NCBI GenBank assembly: GCA_964475205.1
Contig: CAYYVQ010000098.1
Location: 1-5,407, forward strand
Reading direction: 5' to 3'
DNA: 5,407 bases
Source: CAYSRM01 sp964475205
Lineage (GTDB): Bacteria; Verrucomicrobiota; Kiritimatiellia; UBA8416; CAYSRM01
Shown here piece after piece: positions 1-4,976 of this stretch. The notes below the pieces were generated by a model. The model was not told the DNA's origin, made no database searches, and saw only the letters and a list, made by a program, of their open reading frames with translations. How positions within the stretch are numbered: position 1 is the first letter of the stretch; every line of letters begins with the position of its first letter. A program made the position numbers and the translations under genes.

Positions 1-30
1 ACATTTCACAATTTTCTCGATGAGGTTCAC
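1..30 (-). CDS. Possible 5' end of a further gene, cut by window edge
   Basis: A GTG at 30-28 opens a frame that runs to the window edge and reads MNLIEKIVKC. A purine-rich GGGAG lies about 13 nt upstream, which is a little far for a good ribosome binding site. The position, about 60 nt downstream of the glycosyltransferase stop on the same strand, would fit a second gene of a surface-polysaccharide operon. Ten codons cannot identify a family, and the frame may be chance. Confidence 0.22.
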   Translation of the reverse strand, partial: MNLIEKIVKC

Positions 31-88
31 GCGGAAGTTCGCTCTCCCGTCATATCAGGTTGCATGTTTATGAACAGGAACAAATAAG

Positions 89-1207
89 TCATGGCTTTTC
101 TTTTGAGGGCGATATTGGCGTTTCCTTGTTTTCCGAGGGATGATCAAAATGTTTTTTCTGTGATGGCATTCGGGAAGATAGCAGGCCCAATATGAACCTG
201 GCTCCATAGACAAAATGGGTAAGAACAATGCCTGACAGGGTAATGAACCATACATGAGGGCGGGCACTGAAGGAAAACGCAAGACCCGAAAGGAGATAAA
301 TGCCGAGTGTGCCAAGGTAGAGATACAGGATCAACTCCGAGAATACAGACAGCAGCGCCCCTCCAATCACGCCAACTACAAAGAGGGAAGGAATGAAATA
401 AGATAATTTTCGCGAATTTTCGGGAAAACGGCGAGCGAAATAGCCGCGATGAAGAGCGTAACGGGCAACCTGGCGAAGATGCGGAACAAAAAGTCTGCGG
501 CGGTGGTGGAAGGCGTGTACTGTGGGATCATAGACGATCTTCCCGCCGGTTTTCGTAATGATTTCCAGGCAGAAGAAAGTATCCTCGCCGGGCCAGTATT
601 CAGTTCGGAATCCACCGATCCTTTTGAAGATATCTGTGCGAACGAACAGGTTGCAGCTTGGAAAGTCGTCGATATAACGAAAACGCTCACTGACGTAACG
701 GTATATGTAAGAGCCCGAAACCATTCGGTTCGCGAAGACGCGTCCGCTCATCTTTGCCATGAAAGGGTCGTCGGGCGGGGTCGTGGCCGGACCTCCGACC
801 GCAGCTATTGAACGGTCTGCAAACCTCGAGGCGGCGTTTTTCAACCATCCTTTTGTTGGATAGGCGTCGTCGTCCAGAAAAGCGATGATTTCACCTTTGG
901 CTTTCTGAACGCCTTTATTCCTCTTTTCCGCGGGACGAACAGGACCTGTGGGAAGGACTCTCACCTGCGAATTGCGAAGAGAATAATGCCCTGAATTTAC
1001 CTCATGGGAGCAATCAGGAAGAAGGATGATTTCGTAGTTGCTGTATTCCTGTTTGCCTATTGCTTCAAGGCATTCGTCAAGTTGAAAGGTTGGGGCGGGG
1101 TATGCGATGACAATGGAAATCAAAGGCCCGGATCCCGGGGCTGGATTTTCCGTTGTGGATTCTTGCGTTAGTTCCGCCCTGGGTTTGAATTGTTTCCCTG
1201 ATGTCAT
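89..1207 (-). CDS. Family 2 glycosyltransferase with C-terminal membrane segments
   Basis: This 372-residue protein probably transfers a sugar from a nucleotide-sugar donor to a surface-polysaccharide or lipid-linked acceptor at the inner face of the cytoplasmic membrane. The GT-A fold begins near residue 28 (LISIVIAYPAP). The metal-binding DxD region is FLDDDAYP (Asp112-114), preceded by EKRNKGVQKAKGEIIAF, typical of the GT2 nucleotide site. PSCNLFVR (183-190) and GEDTFF (207-212, the ED acceptor/base motif) follow, then HHRRR (234-238). Three hydrophobic segments at about 269-289, 291-314 and 319-344 anchor the C-terminus, and the last 25 residues are polar. The start is well bounded: an in-frame TAG lies at 1219-1217, three codons upstream of the ATG. 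No strong Shine-Dalgarno is present (AGGGGAA is about 20 nt away), and I see no convincing promoter in the 170 bp upstream. The sugar and acceptor cannot be read from sequence. Confidence 0.93.
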   Translation of the reverse strand: MTSGKQFKPRAELTQESTTENPAPGSGPLISIVIAYPAPTFQLDECLEAIGKQEYSNYEIILLPDCSHEVNSGHYSLRNSQVRVLPTGPVRPAEKRNKGVQKAKGEIIAFLDDDAYPTKGWLKNAASRFADRSIAAVGGPATTPPDDPFMAKMSGRVFANRMVSGSYIYRYVSERFRYIDDFPSCNLFVRTDIFKRIGGFRTEYWPGEDTFFCLEIITKTGGKIVYDPTVHAFHHRRRLFVPHLRQVARYALHRGYFARRFPENSRKLSYFIPSLFVVGVIGGALLSVFSELILYLYLGTLGIYLLSGLAFSFSARPHVWFITLSGIVLTHFVYGARFILGLLSSRMPSQKKHFDHPSENKETPISPSKEKP

Positions 1208-1377
1208 TATGAACCGCTATTTTAAACTTTCCCCTGGTTTCATTACGAATAAGATTAATTGATGAGGTTAGCACGGACAGATTGAATGAGCAACCTGTGT
1301 CTGAAGCAAAGCAGCAATTCCACAAGGTCTTTTTATTTGCGGATAGTTTAGTCAATAATGGCGGTGTGGAAAGAAAA

Positions 1378-1546
1378 TGCCCTCCCTTCCGCGTCTCTGC
1401 GGCTCCGCGCGAGTCTATCTGATTTCAGAGATTGTTTTCTCCCGCAGGGACGCAGGGACGCTGAGAGGATAATGGTGGACCACGGATGGCAGGGCCGACC
1501 CGCGGATGGGGGAGGTTCAACGAAGTAGGGCTGAATGCATCATGAA
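1378..1546. repeat. Dispersed repeat, copy 1 (longest)
   Basis: This is the fullest of three copies of a composite repeat. The left half (1378-1470) holds an imperfect inverted repeat, with arms 1391-1413 and 1439-1461 around a centre that contains CTGATTTCAGAGATTG. The right half (1471-1546) contains GGACCACGGATGGCAG, GCCGACCCGCGGATGGG, then TTCAAC and GAATGCATCATGAA. The left half matches copy 2 at 2642, and the right half matches copies 2 and 3. The right end overlaps the last codons of the gene fragment at 1540-1797. Similar CCACGGATGG and GCGTCTCTGCG strings are common dispersed repeats in environmental bacterial genomes. No transposase is visible. Confidence 0.85.
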
Positions 1547-1797
1547 CTGCGCCGTAATTGCCGCTCGACATCGCGTGATATAGCGAGCAACTCCGCCGGA
1601 AGAAACGGCTTGGCGGTGGAAGGCACCACAAAGGCAAAGCGTCGCATCTGCGCAGCGAGGTAGACCGTATCTATCTCCTGACTATTTGCGGCATAGATTG
1701 ACTGCAGGTCATCCAAATCCTTCGGACGCGGCATACCTGCTGACAAAGCATACAGCTTGGCACGCTCCACACCCAGTGCGGCAAGGCGTGCCCTCAA
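1540..1797 (-). pseudogene. Gene fragment, possibly a nucleotidyltransferase C-terminus
   Basis: An 85-codon frame opens at a TTG just after an in-frame TAG (about four codons upstream) and has no Shine-Dalgarno, so it looks like the 3' end of a longer gene. The readable part is LYALSAGMPRPKDLDDLQSI, then an amphipathic stretch to FVVPSTAKPFLPAELLAIS and a basic end RRSS. The 'RPKDLDDL' string followed by helices recalls the C-terminal part of DUF6036/AbiEii-like nucleotidyltransferases, some of which act as toxins. This is a resemblance from memory only. The stop codon (1540-1542) lies inside the dispersed repeat, so the natural 3' end may also have been replaced. It could instead be an unrelated or intact small protein. 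Confidence 0.4.
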
Positions 1798-1811
1798 GCC
1801 TTGCAGCTACT

Positions 1812-1837
1812 TGCCTGCGCGAGCGCGCAAGCAGGCA
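1812..1837 (-). terminator. GC-rich hairpin downstream of vapC, possible terminator
   Basis: The stretch can fold in two ways: GCCTGC (1813-1818) with GCAGGC (1831-1836), or TGCGCG (1816-1821) with CGCGCA (1824-1829). It lies about 40-60 nt beyond the vapC stop. No U-run follows on the minus strand, so it is not a canonical intrinsic terminator. Confidence 0.25.
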
Positions 1838-1876
1838 GCAAACTTAGCAACTGCCGAATTTAGGTTTACATGTCAA

Positions 1877-2329
1877 TCATGCTGACCAGTCTTGTACGGG
1901 AAGGTTTTTTACCCGTTTGAATTCGCTTTTGTTGTTGGTTATCAATGTTGCGCCAAGTGATCTAGCGTGCGCAGCTATCATGAGATCCATCGCCCCGATT
2001 GGCTTTCCTGCTTCCTCAAGCTGATTGCGTATTTCGCCGTAATGCCGTGGCAGATTAACGGCATCACCGTCCTGTAATTCAAACGGTGACAGCACTTTAT
2101 ATACGGCTTTACGCTCCCGTTCGGGATGTTGTGATTTGGTGGCGCCATATTCCAGCTCACAAACGGTGACCATAGAAACGCAAACAGAGGCACCAGCTTT
2201 CAGGTGGTTCTCGATTTGGTTACGTATGCGTTTCGCACCAGGATGTTGATTACTTTTTTGTGCTTTCATTCCCCGAAGCAAAAAAATGAGAATATTTGTA
2301 TCCAGGAGGTAGACTCCGTCATGTGTCAT
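1877..2329 (-). CDS. vapC: VapC-family PIN-domain ribonuclease toxin
   Basis: This 150-residue toxin has the length and motif order of a VapC PIN nuclease, a metal-dependent endoribonuclease that inhibits translation when freed from its antitoxin. The catalytic acids are visible: Asp10 in YLLDTNILIFLL, Glu58 in TVCELEYGA, Asp115 in GAMDLMIAAHA, and the TNNKSEF segment (131-137) in the place of the fourth acidic site. ELEYG, IGAMDLMIA and the ending FKRVKNLPVQDW are typical of VapC partners of AbrB-type VapB. The ATG overlaps the stop of vapB by 4 nt (ATGA), implying translational coupling, with GGAG about 9 nt upstream inside vapB. No truncation or missing catalytic residue is seen, so it is probably active. 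The target RNA cannot be inferred. Confidence 0.95.
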   Translation of the reverse strand: MTHDGVYLLDTNILIFLLRGMKAQKSNQHPGAKRIRNQIENHLKAGASVCVSMVTVCELEYGATKSQHPERERKAVYKVLSPFELQDGDAVNLPRHYGEIRNQLEEAGKPIGAMDLMIAAHARSLGATLITNNKSEFKRVKNLPVQDWSA

Positions 2330-2553
2330 GATGCGAAACTCCGGTTTTCAAGCGGCGGCTGTACACGATCAGCCATGAAGTCATCAGATAGTTCGCTGAT
2401 GCCTTCATCAAACAGTTCCCATGGGTTTTTCTCGGTCAGGAGTAACCCGTCCGGTGTTTTCTGCATATTTACTTCAGTGGAATGAAAACGATAGCGTTTT
2501 GGCACGCGTACCGCCTGGCTGCGTCCTGATTGAAAAACTTTAGCCGTGATCAT
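2326..2553 (-). CDS. vapB: VapB antitoxin, AbrB/SpoVT DNA-binding type
   Basis: The 75-residue antitoxin neutralises the VapC encoded next to it and should repress its own operon. The N-terminal half is a swapped-hairpin AbrB domain: MITAKVFQSGRSQAVRVPK (1-19), then YRFHSTEVNMQ and GLLLTEK. The C-terminal tail, PWELFDEGISELSDDFMADR (44-63), is the toxin-binding region normally inserted into the VapC active site. I chose the ATG at 2553 because AAGGGGGG lies 4 nt upstream and the AbrB domain starts there. The frame stays open to an ATG at 2619, but that start lies upstream of the -10 box and its extra 22 residues match nothing in the family. Confidence 0.95.
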   Translation of the reverse strand: MITAKVFQSGRSQAVRVPKRYRFHSTEVNMQKTPDGLLLTEKNPWELFDEGISELSDDFMADRVQPPLENRSFAS

Positions 2554-2567
2554 AATACCCCCCTTTT

Positions 2568-2619
2568 TTGCTTGATATCTACCAAGAAGTATATAGCAAG
2601 CTCCGTTGGCATCAAGCAA
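2568..2619 (-). promoter_or_regulatory. Promoter and probable operator of the vapBC pair
   Basis: On the minus strand, -35 TTGATG (2615-2610) and -10 TATACT (2593-2588) are 16 bp apart. A perfect 9-bp inverted repeat, TTGCTTGAT (2568-2576) and ATCAAGCAA (2611-2619), is separated by 34 bp. One arm overlaps the -35 box and the other lies near the expected transcription start. This is a plausible site for VapB or VapBC binding and autorepression. Confidence 0.65.
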
Positions 2620-2641
2620 TTAATGGAGAGGCAGAGTAGTC

Positions 2642-2777
2642 TGCCCTTCCCTCTGCGCCTCCGTGACAGCGCGAGGTGATCTGATTTCAGAGATTGCTTT
2701 CTCCCGCAGGGGCGCTGAGAGGATAATGATGGGCCACGGATGGCAGGGCCGACCCGCGGATGGGGGAAGGGCTCAAC
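2642..2777. repeat. Dispersed repeat, copy 2
   Basis: This second copy of the composite repeat holds both halves. 2681-2710 matches copy 1 (CTGATTTCAGAGATTG, then CTCCCGCAGG), and 2725-2777 carries GGCCACGGATGGCAGG, GCCGACCCGCGGATGGGG and GCTCAAC. The left half is again an imperfect palindrome. It lacks the GAATGCATCATGAA end found in copies 1 and 3. After GCTCAAC the sequence turns into an inverted copy of the CCACGGATGG motif, producing the hairpin at 2731-2794. It occupies the space between the two vapBC operons. Confidence 0.85.
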
Positions 2778-2794
2778 CGTGCCATCCGTGGCCC
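2731..2794 (-). terminator. 15-bp perfect hairpin just after the second vapC
   Basis: GGGCCACGGATGGCA (2731-2745) and TGCCATCCGTGGCCC (2780-2794) are exact reverse complements with a 34-nt loop. On the minus strand the stem starts 2 nt after the TAA of the toxin gene at 2797, so it would shield or end that mRNA. No U-tract follows, so it is more likely a 3'-end stabiliser or Rho-type boundary than a classic intrinsic terminator. Confidence 0.5.
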
Positions 2795-2796
2795 CT

Positions 2797-3252
2797 TTAT
2801 GGCTCCACGGGGGATGTCTTGAATGGATCCCACACCCGTGTGAACCCCAGTTCGGCGAAGTCCTTGCCGTTGCGTGTTGCGAAATCCGTGACCCCATGGT
2901 GCAGCAAGGTTGCAGCAAGGCGTACATCAAAAATCCGTTGATAGGCAAAACCATCCTGTCCTGCCTCGCGCCAGATCATTTTCGGTATGGATGTATCGAG
3001 CACCACATCCACGACACGCCAGCGCGGGTTGGAGCGAAAAGCTTGGATCATGGATGTGGCATCAGATGCGGAAAGCGGATTCCGACAGACCGTCGGATTG
3101 CGCAGAAGCACATACAGCTCCATCAGCACCTGCTCGCACAGGCAAAACCGATCGTCGTGGCGATGGTGTTCCAGAAACGCACGGGCGTCCTGATGCTGCA
3201 CCGCCGTTGCATCACATGCCGGGAAGAGGATGTTCGTATCACATGAAATCAT
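2797..3252 (-). CDS. vapC: Second PIN-domain toxin (VapC family)
   Basis: The 151-residue protein is a PIN-domain ribonuclease toxin of a different subfamily from the first VapC. Visible motifs are Asp5 in MISCDTNILFPA, Glu45 in EQVLMELYVLLRNP, Asp109 in IFDVRLAATLLHHGV, and FATRNGKDF (124-132), supplying the final polar/acidic site. The ending GFTRVWDPF is characteristic of this group. Its ATG overlaps the stop of the preceding antitoxin gene by 4 nt (ATGA), and GGAAG lies about 8 nt upstream. All catalytic positions are present and the length is normal, so it is probably functional. The TAA is followed almost at once by the perfect hairpin at 2731-2794. Confidence 0.94.
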   Translation of the reverse strand: MISCDTNILFPACDATAVQHQDARAFLEHHRHDDRFCLCEQVLMELYVLLRNPTVCRNPLSASDATSMIQAFRSNPRWRVVDVVLDTSIPKMIWREAGQDGFAYQRIFDVRLAATLLHHGVTDFATRNGKDFAELGFTRVWDPFKTSPVEP

Positions 3253-3533
3253 GGTGTCTGCTTCCCGTAAGGCGCTTGCGCTTCTGCCACTACTTGCAAA
3301 TCGCGAATATGCAAGGCGGAGCGCCAGTCTTCCTGTACAAAAGGATCATCTGCCCGCAGATCATGACCAGGCGGCAATTGCCACGCCCCATCCGCTTTTG
3401 TTCCCGGCACGACCGCGAGCATATACTCCAGTCCGCGCCGCACTAGCTCCGCCATGGATATTTCCTGGCGCTCTGCCAGATGATGGGCCGCCAAGTATAA
3501 ATGATCCGGTAACTGTATTTGTGTTCTTTTCAT
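3249..3533 (-). CDS. Ribbon-helix-helix antitoxin of the second vapBC pair
   Basis: The 94-residue antitoxin has an N-terminal ribbon-helix-helix DNA-binding fold: the beta strand KRTQIQLPDHLY (2-13), then two helices through AAHHLAERQEISMAELVRRGLEYML (to about 39). The acidic/aromatic tail (45-94, including DDPFVQEDWRSAL) would wrap the PIN toxin. I chose the ATG at 3533 because the strand begins there. The frame opens further up to an ATG at 3572, but that lies upstream of the promoter. An internal ATG (residue 27) has a better Shine-Dalgarno (AGGAA) but would delete the DNA-binding strand. There is no Shine-Dalgarno before 3533, and the predicted transcript starts at or next to the ATG, suggesting leaderless translation. 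It overlaps its toxin by 4 nt. Confidence 0.92.
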   Translation of the reverse strand: MKRTQIQLPDHLYLAAHHLAERQEISMAELVRRGLEYMLAVVPGTKADGAWQLPPGHDLRADDPFVQEDWRSALHIRDLQVVAEAQAPYGKQTP

Positions 3534-3540
3534 GATGGAT

Positions 3541-3569
3541 ATACTACAGCGATTAACAATTAATGTCAA
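3541..3569 (-). promoter_or_regulatory. Promoter and operator of the second vapBC pair
   Basis: A perfect -35 TTGACA (3569-3564) and a -10 TAGTAT (3546-3541) are 17 bp apart on the minus strand. The spacer contains ATTAA-CAA-TTAAT (3552-3564), a perfect inverted repeat that fits a ribbon-helix-helix operator blocking RNA polymerase. The expected start falls about 7 nt past the -10 box, at about 3534, immediately before the ATG at 3533. Confidence 0.7.
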
Positions 3570-3585
3570 CAAGCAATAAAAAAAG

Positions 3586-3597
3586 GAATAGATCAGG
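3586..3597 (+). repeat. Solo copy of the MITE terminal repeat
   Basis: GAATAGATCAGG is identical to the last 12 bases of the MITE at 4529-4540. No matching opposite end is found within 300 bp, and the following bases are CTAT rather than TTAG. It adjoins repeat copy 3, which lacks its left half, so this may be a relic end left at a deletion junction. It could also be chance. Confidence 0.4.
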
Positions 3598-3618
3598 CTA
3601 TTTCTGCGGATGGGAGAA

Positions 3619-3688
3619 AATGGTGGACCATGGATGGCAGAGCCGACCCGCGGATGGGAAGGCTCAACAGGGTTGAATGCATCATGAA
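3619..3688. repeat. Dispersed repeat, copy 3 (right half only)
   Basis: This copy holds only the right half of the composite repeat: AATGGTGGACCATGGATGGCAG, GCCGACCCGCGGATGGG, GGCTCAACAGGGTTGAATGC and ATCATGAA. The final GAATGCATCATGAA is identical to copy 1 at 1533-1546. The palindromic left half seen in copies 1 and 2 is missing and is replaced by sequence next to the solo MITE end. Confidence 0.85.
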
Positions 3689-3758
3689 TAAGTTGGTTAT
3701 TTTATAAAACAAGGCCATTTAATCCGATTGCATGTCACAAAGCAAGGGCACCGCACTC

Positions 3759-3795
3759 TTTTGTGATTTCTGTGATTTTTGTGGCCAATCAAATC
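3759..3795. repeat. TTTGTG-type short repeat downstream of a PIN gene
   Basis: A run of TTTGTGATT-like units ends in TTTGTGGCCAATCAAATC (3778-3795). This 18-mer recurs exactly at 5142-5159. It lies 21 bp beyond the stop of the interrupted PIN gene, and the other copy lies 16 bp beyond the stop of the PIN-like remnant. Confidence 0.6.
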
Positions 3796-4287
3796 CCGCG
3801 TATAATATTTTTGCAGTTACATGAAATCCTTGAAGCTCTTTATCGGGGAATAGAACCCTGCCGCAATCATTGCCGCAAGTTTTTCGTCGGCTTGCTGCCG
3901 GGTTATTTCGCCCTCTTGGCATAATCGCCGTAGAACGCCAATCGTTCCGGTAACCCGTATACCACTTTCGTGGCAGTGCTTGCGCGCGGCAAAATCATCT
4001 GTAACGACAATGCCTCCGCGAGAAACGGCACAGACAATACAGGATGCTTCGCCCGCGGATAACGTCCGCAAGCACACCAGAAAGTGCTTTCGCTCCAACG
4101 CCGTCTCTATTGGAGCTGCCAGGGAGATCTTTCCGGCATAAAGTAGATCATCGACAATGGACAACTCGCCAAAACCGCTTACGATTCCATCAGCAATTTC
4201 ATTACGGACCTCATGTGTAACCCAAAGACTGCGGCCGTATCGCGCAACCAAGAGATCCATGCTCTGCGAAAAGGCAAAATTGCTTAG

Positions 4288-4540
4288 CCTGATCTATTCA
4301 TGCAAAACGCCAAGCAAGTTGTAAGATGTTAGGGAAGCGAGCGATAAGTGTATGCAGTGTTTATCAAAGTTTTTAATGTATGGGGCGATCCACATGTAAA
4401 TGGGAGAGCTTGGCTTTTTTCACCAAAGGCGCGCCGATTTCACCGCATCTGCTGCGTTGCCACGGGTTCGCGGTATGTTCATACAGCTTCACCCGCGACG
4501 CCTTGCAGCTGCGGCAAACTCGGCGCGTGAATAGATCAGG
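4288..4540. mobile_element. 253-bp MITE-like element with TTAG target duplication
   Basis: The ends are CCTGATCTATTCATGC (4288-4303) and the reverse complement of 4525-4540, CCTGATCTATTCACGC, 15 of 16 identical. Direct TTAG copies flank it (4284-4287 and 4541-4544). No credible open reading frame is inside, so it would depend on a transposase supplied in trans. The right part is a long imperfect palindrome (4431-4526). The 4-bp YTAR-like duplication is compatible with IS5- or IS1380-type transposases, but I cannot assign the parent. That deletion exactly restores the host gene supports the boundaries. Confidence 0.88.
4431..4526. repeat. Long imperfect hairpin inside the MITE
   Basis: Outer arms GCGCCGA (4431-4437) and TCGGCGC (4520-4526) share their centre with the apex GTATG-TT-CATAC (4473-4484). 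CGGGT/ACCCG and CCGCA/TGCGG blocks pair in between. The 96-bp palindrome is interrupted by mismatches and small bulges. It may form a stable RNA or cruciform structure and adds a transcriptional barrier between the antitoxin and the toxin remnant. Confidence 0.6.
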
Positions 4541-4581
4541 TTAGGGTTACCGTATCGAAATAATGGTAATTGTCGCCGTAA

Positions 4582-4896
4582 TCAGGCATTTGCTACATCC
4601 GTATCCTTTACGGCGGACCGCTGCTGGAAGCCGCGTTCCTTCATCCATTGACGCAATGTCAAGACATGCATCCCCATGTCGCGGGCCAATTTACCAATGC
4701 TGATATATCCGCCTTGATAAGCCGCCAGCGCATTTCGCTGCGTGATCGACAGATCATCCGCGCTAGTCTGATAGCAGGCCGTGAGTGCTTCGCGCACCAA
4801 TTGCCCTTTGCTCTTCCCACGCTGATAGGCCAGACTCTTTAATTGCGTATCAGCGGCCTGATCTACTTTCACATGCAAAGTAATGTCCTGTGCCAT
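4582..4896 (-). CDS. Two-domain antitoxin (RHH plus UPF0175-like HTH)
   Basis: The 104-residue protein begins with a ribbon-helix-helix-like segment, ITLHVKVDQAADTQLKSLA, then QRGKSKGQLVREALTACY (to about residue 42). A helix-turn-helix segment follows at about 52-90: ALAAYQGGYISIGKLARDMG then TLRQWMKERGF. The second part resembles UPF0175-type antitoxins, which are known partners of DUF3368 PIN toxins. A strong AGGAGG (4906-4901) sits 4 nt before the ATG. Its stop lies within the toxin's original ATG (ATGCCTGA, 4589-4582), an operon arrangement with translational coupling. The gene appears intact although its toxin is destroyed, so it may persist as a stand-alone antitoxin or repressor. Confidence 0.88.
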   Translation of the reverse strand: MAQDITLHVKVDQAADTQLKSLAYQRGKSKGQLVREALTACYQTSADDLSITQRNALAAYQGGYISIGKLARDMGMHVLTLRQWMKERGFQQRSAVKDTDVANA

Positions 4897-4909
4897 TTAT
4901 CCTCCTACA

Positions 4910-4950
4910 GCAGTAATAATATCTGCTACATATGTACTATATCAGGTACA
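4910..4950 (-). promoter_or_regulatory. Operator-like palindromes upstream of the antitoxin
   Basis: Three symmetric motifs lie close together: GCAG-N9-CTGC (4910-4926), the perfect palindrome TACATATGTA (4927-4936), and TGTAC-N8-GTACA (4933-4950). A possible -10 TATAGT (4941-4936) is inside the last motif, but only a poor -35 (TTCTAC, 18 bp further up) is seen. This is plausible as the autoregulated promoter region, but the exact boxes are uncertain. Confidence 0.4.
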
Positions 4951-4976
4951 TGCACGCAAGTAGAATATTATCGCGT

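Larger units (their letters stand above)
3817..4589 (-). pseudogene. DUF3368-like PIN toxin interrupted by a MITE
   Basis: The 3' part (3817-4283) encodes a PIN-like toxin tail: LVARYGRSLWVTHEVRNEI, then SAGEASCIVCAVSRGG and IVVTDDFAARKH, a GTIGVLRRL helix and a GEI segment. This order fits the DUF3368 group of VapC-like nucleases. A 147-codon frame from the ATG at 4260 covers this, but it lacks the first catalytic Asp and any real Shine-Dalgarno. The missing start is at 4541-4589: an ATG at 4589 overlaps the antitoxin stop by 8 nt and reads to DTVTL. Deleting 4284-4287 and 4288-4540 joins the parts exactly in frame, giving FDTVTLSNFAFSQSMDLL across the junction. The restored protein has 171 residues, with Asp12, Glu45, Glu95 and Asp112/113 as likely active-site acids. 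Now, reading from 4589 hits TGA at 4538-4536, inside the element, after 17 codons. The toxin is almost certainly inactive. Confidence 0.9.

Noticed and set aside
1077..1355. 92-codon minus-strand frame overlapping the glycosyltransferase start
   Set aside because: It overlaps the real gene in another frame by 131 bp and has no recognisable domain.
2554..2619. Longer vapB starting at the ATG at 2619
   Set aside because: That start lies upstream of the -10 box and the added residues do not resemble VapB; AAGGGGGG supports the start at 2553.
2740..3535. Several plus-strand frames of 90-180 codons opposite the second vapBC pair
   Set aside because: They are shadows of well-supported minus-strand genes, rich in Arg, His and Pro and without domains or ribosome binding sites.
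3534..3572. Longer ribbon-helix-helix antitoxin starting at 3572
   Set aside because: This would place the start codon upstream of the TTGACA/TAGTAT promoter, and the extra residues do not extend the DNA-binding fold.
1378..3688. Chromosomal integron cassette array (TA genes separated by repeats)
   Set aside because: The repeats lack paired RYYYAAC/GTTRRRY core sites, and each operon has its own promoter. No integrase is visible.
1378..3688. CRISPR array
   Set aside because: Only three long, uneven repeat copies about 1 kb apart with genes in between; no short regular spacers.
3817..4260. A complete 147-residue toxin starting at the ATG at 4260
   Set aside because: It lacks the N-terminal PIN strand and first Asp and has no Shine-Dalgarno. 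The missing codons are found intact on the other side of the MITE.
4348..4530. Plus-strand 60-codon frame inside the MITE as a transposase or passenger gene
   Set aside because: It lies mostly across the imperfect palindrome, has no recognisable motif and runs to the terminal repeat.
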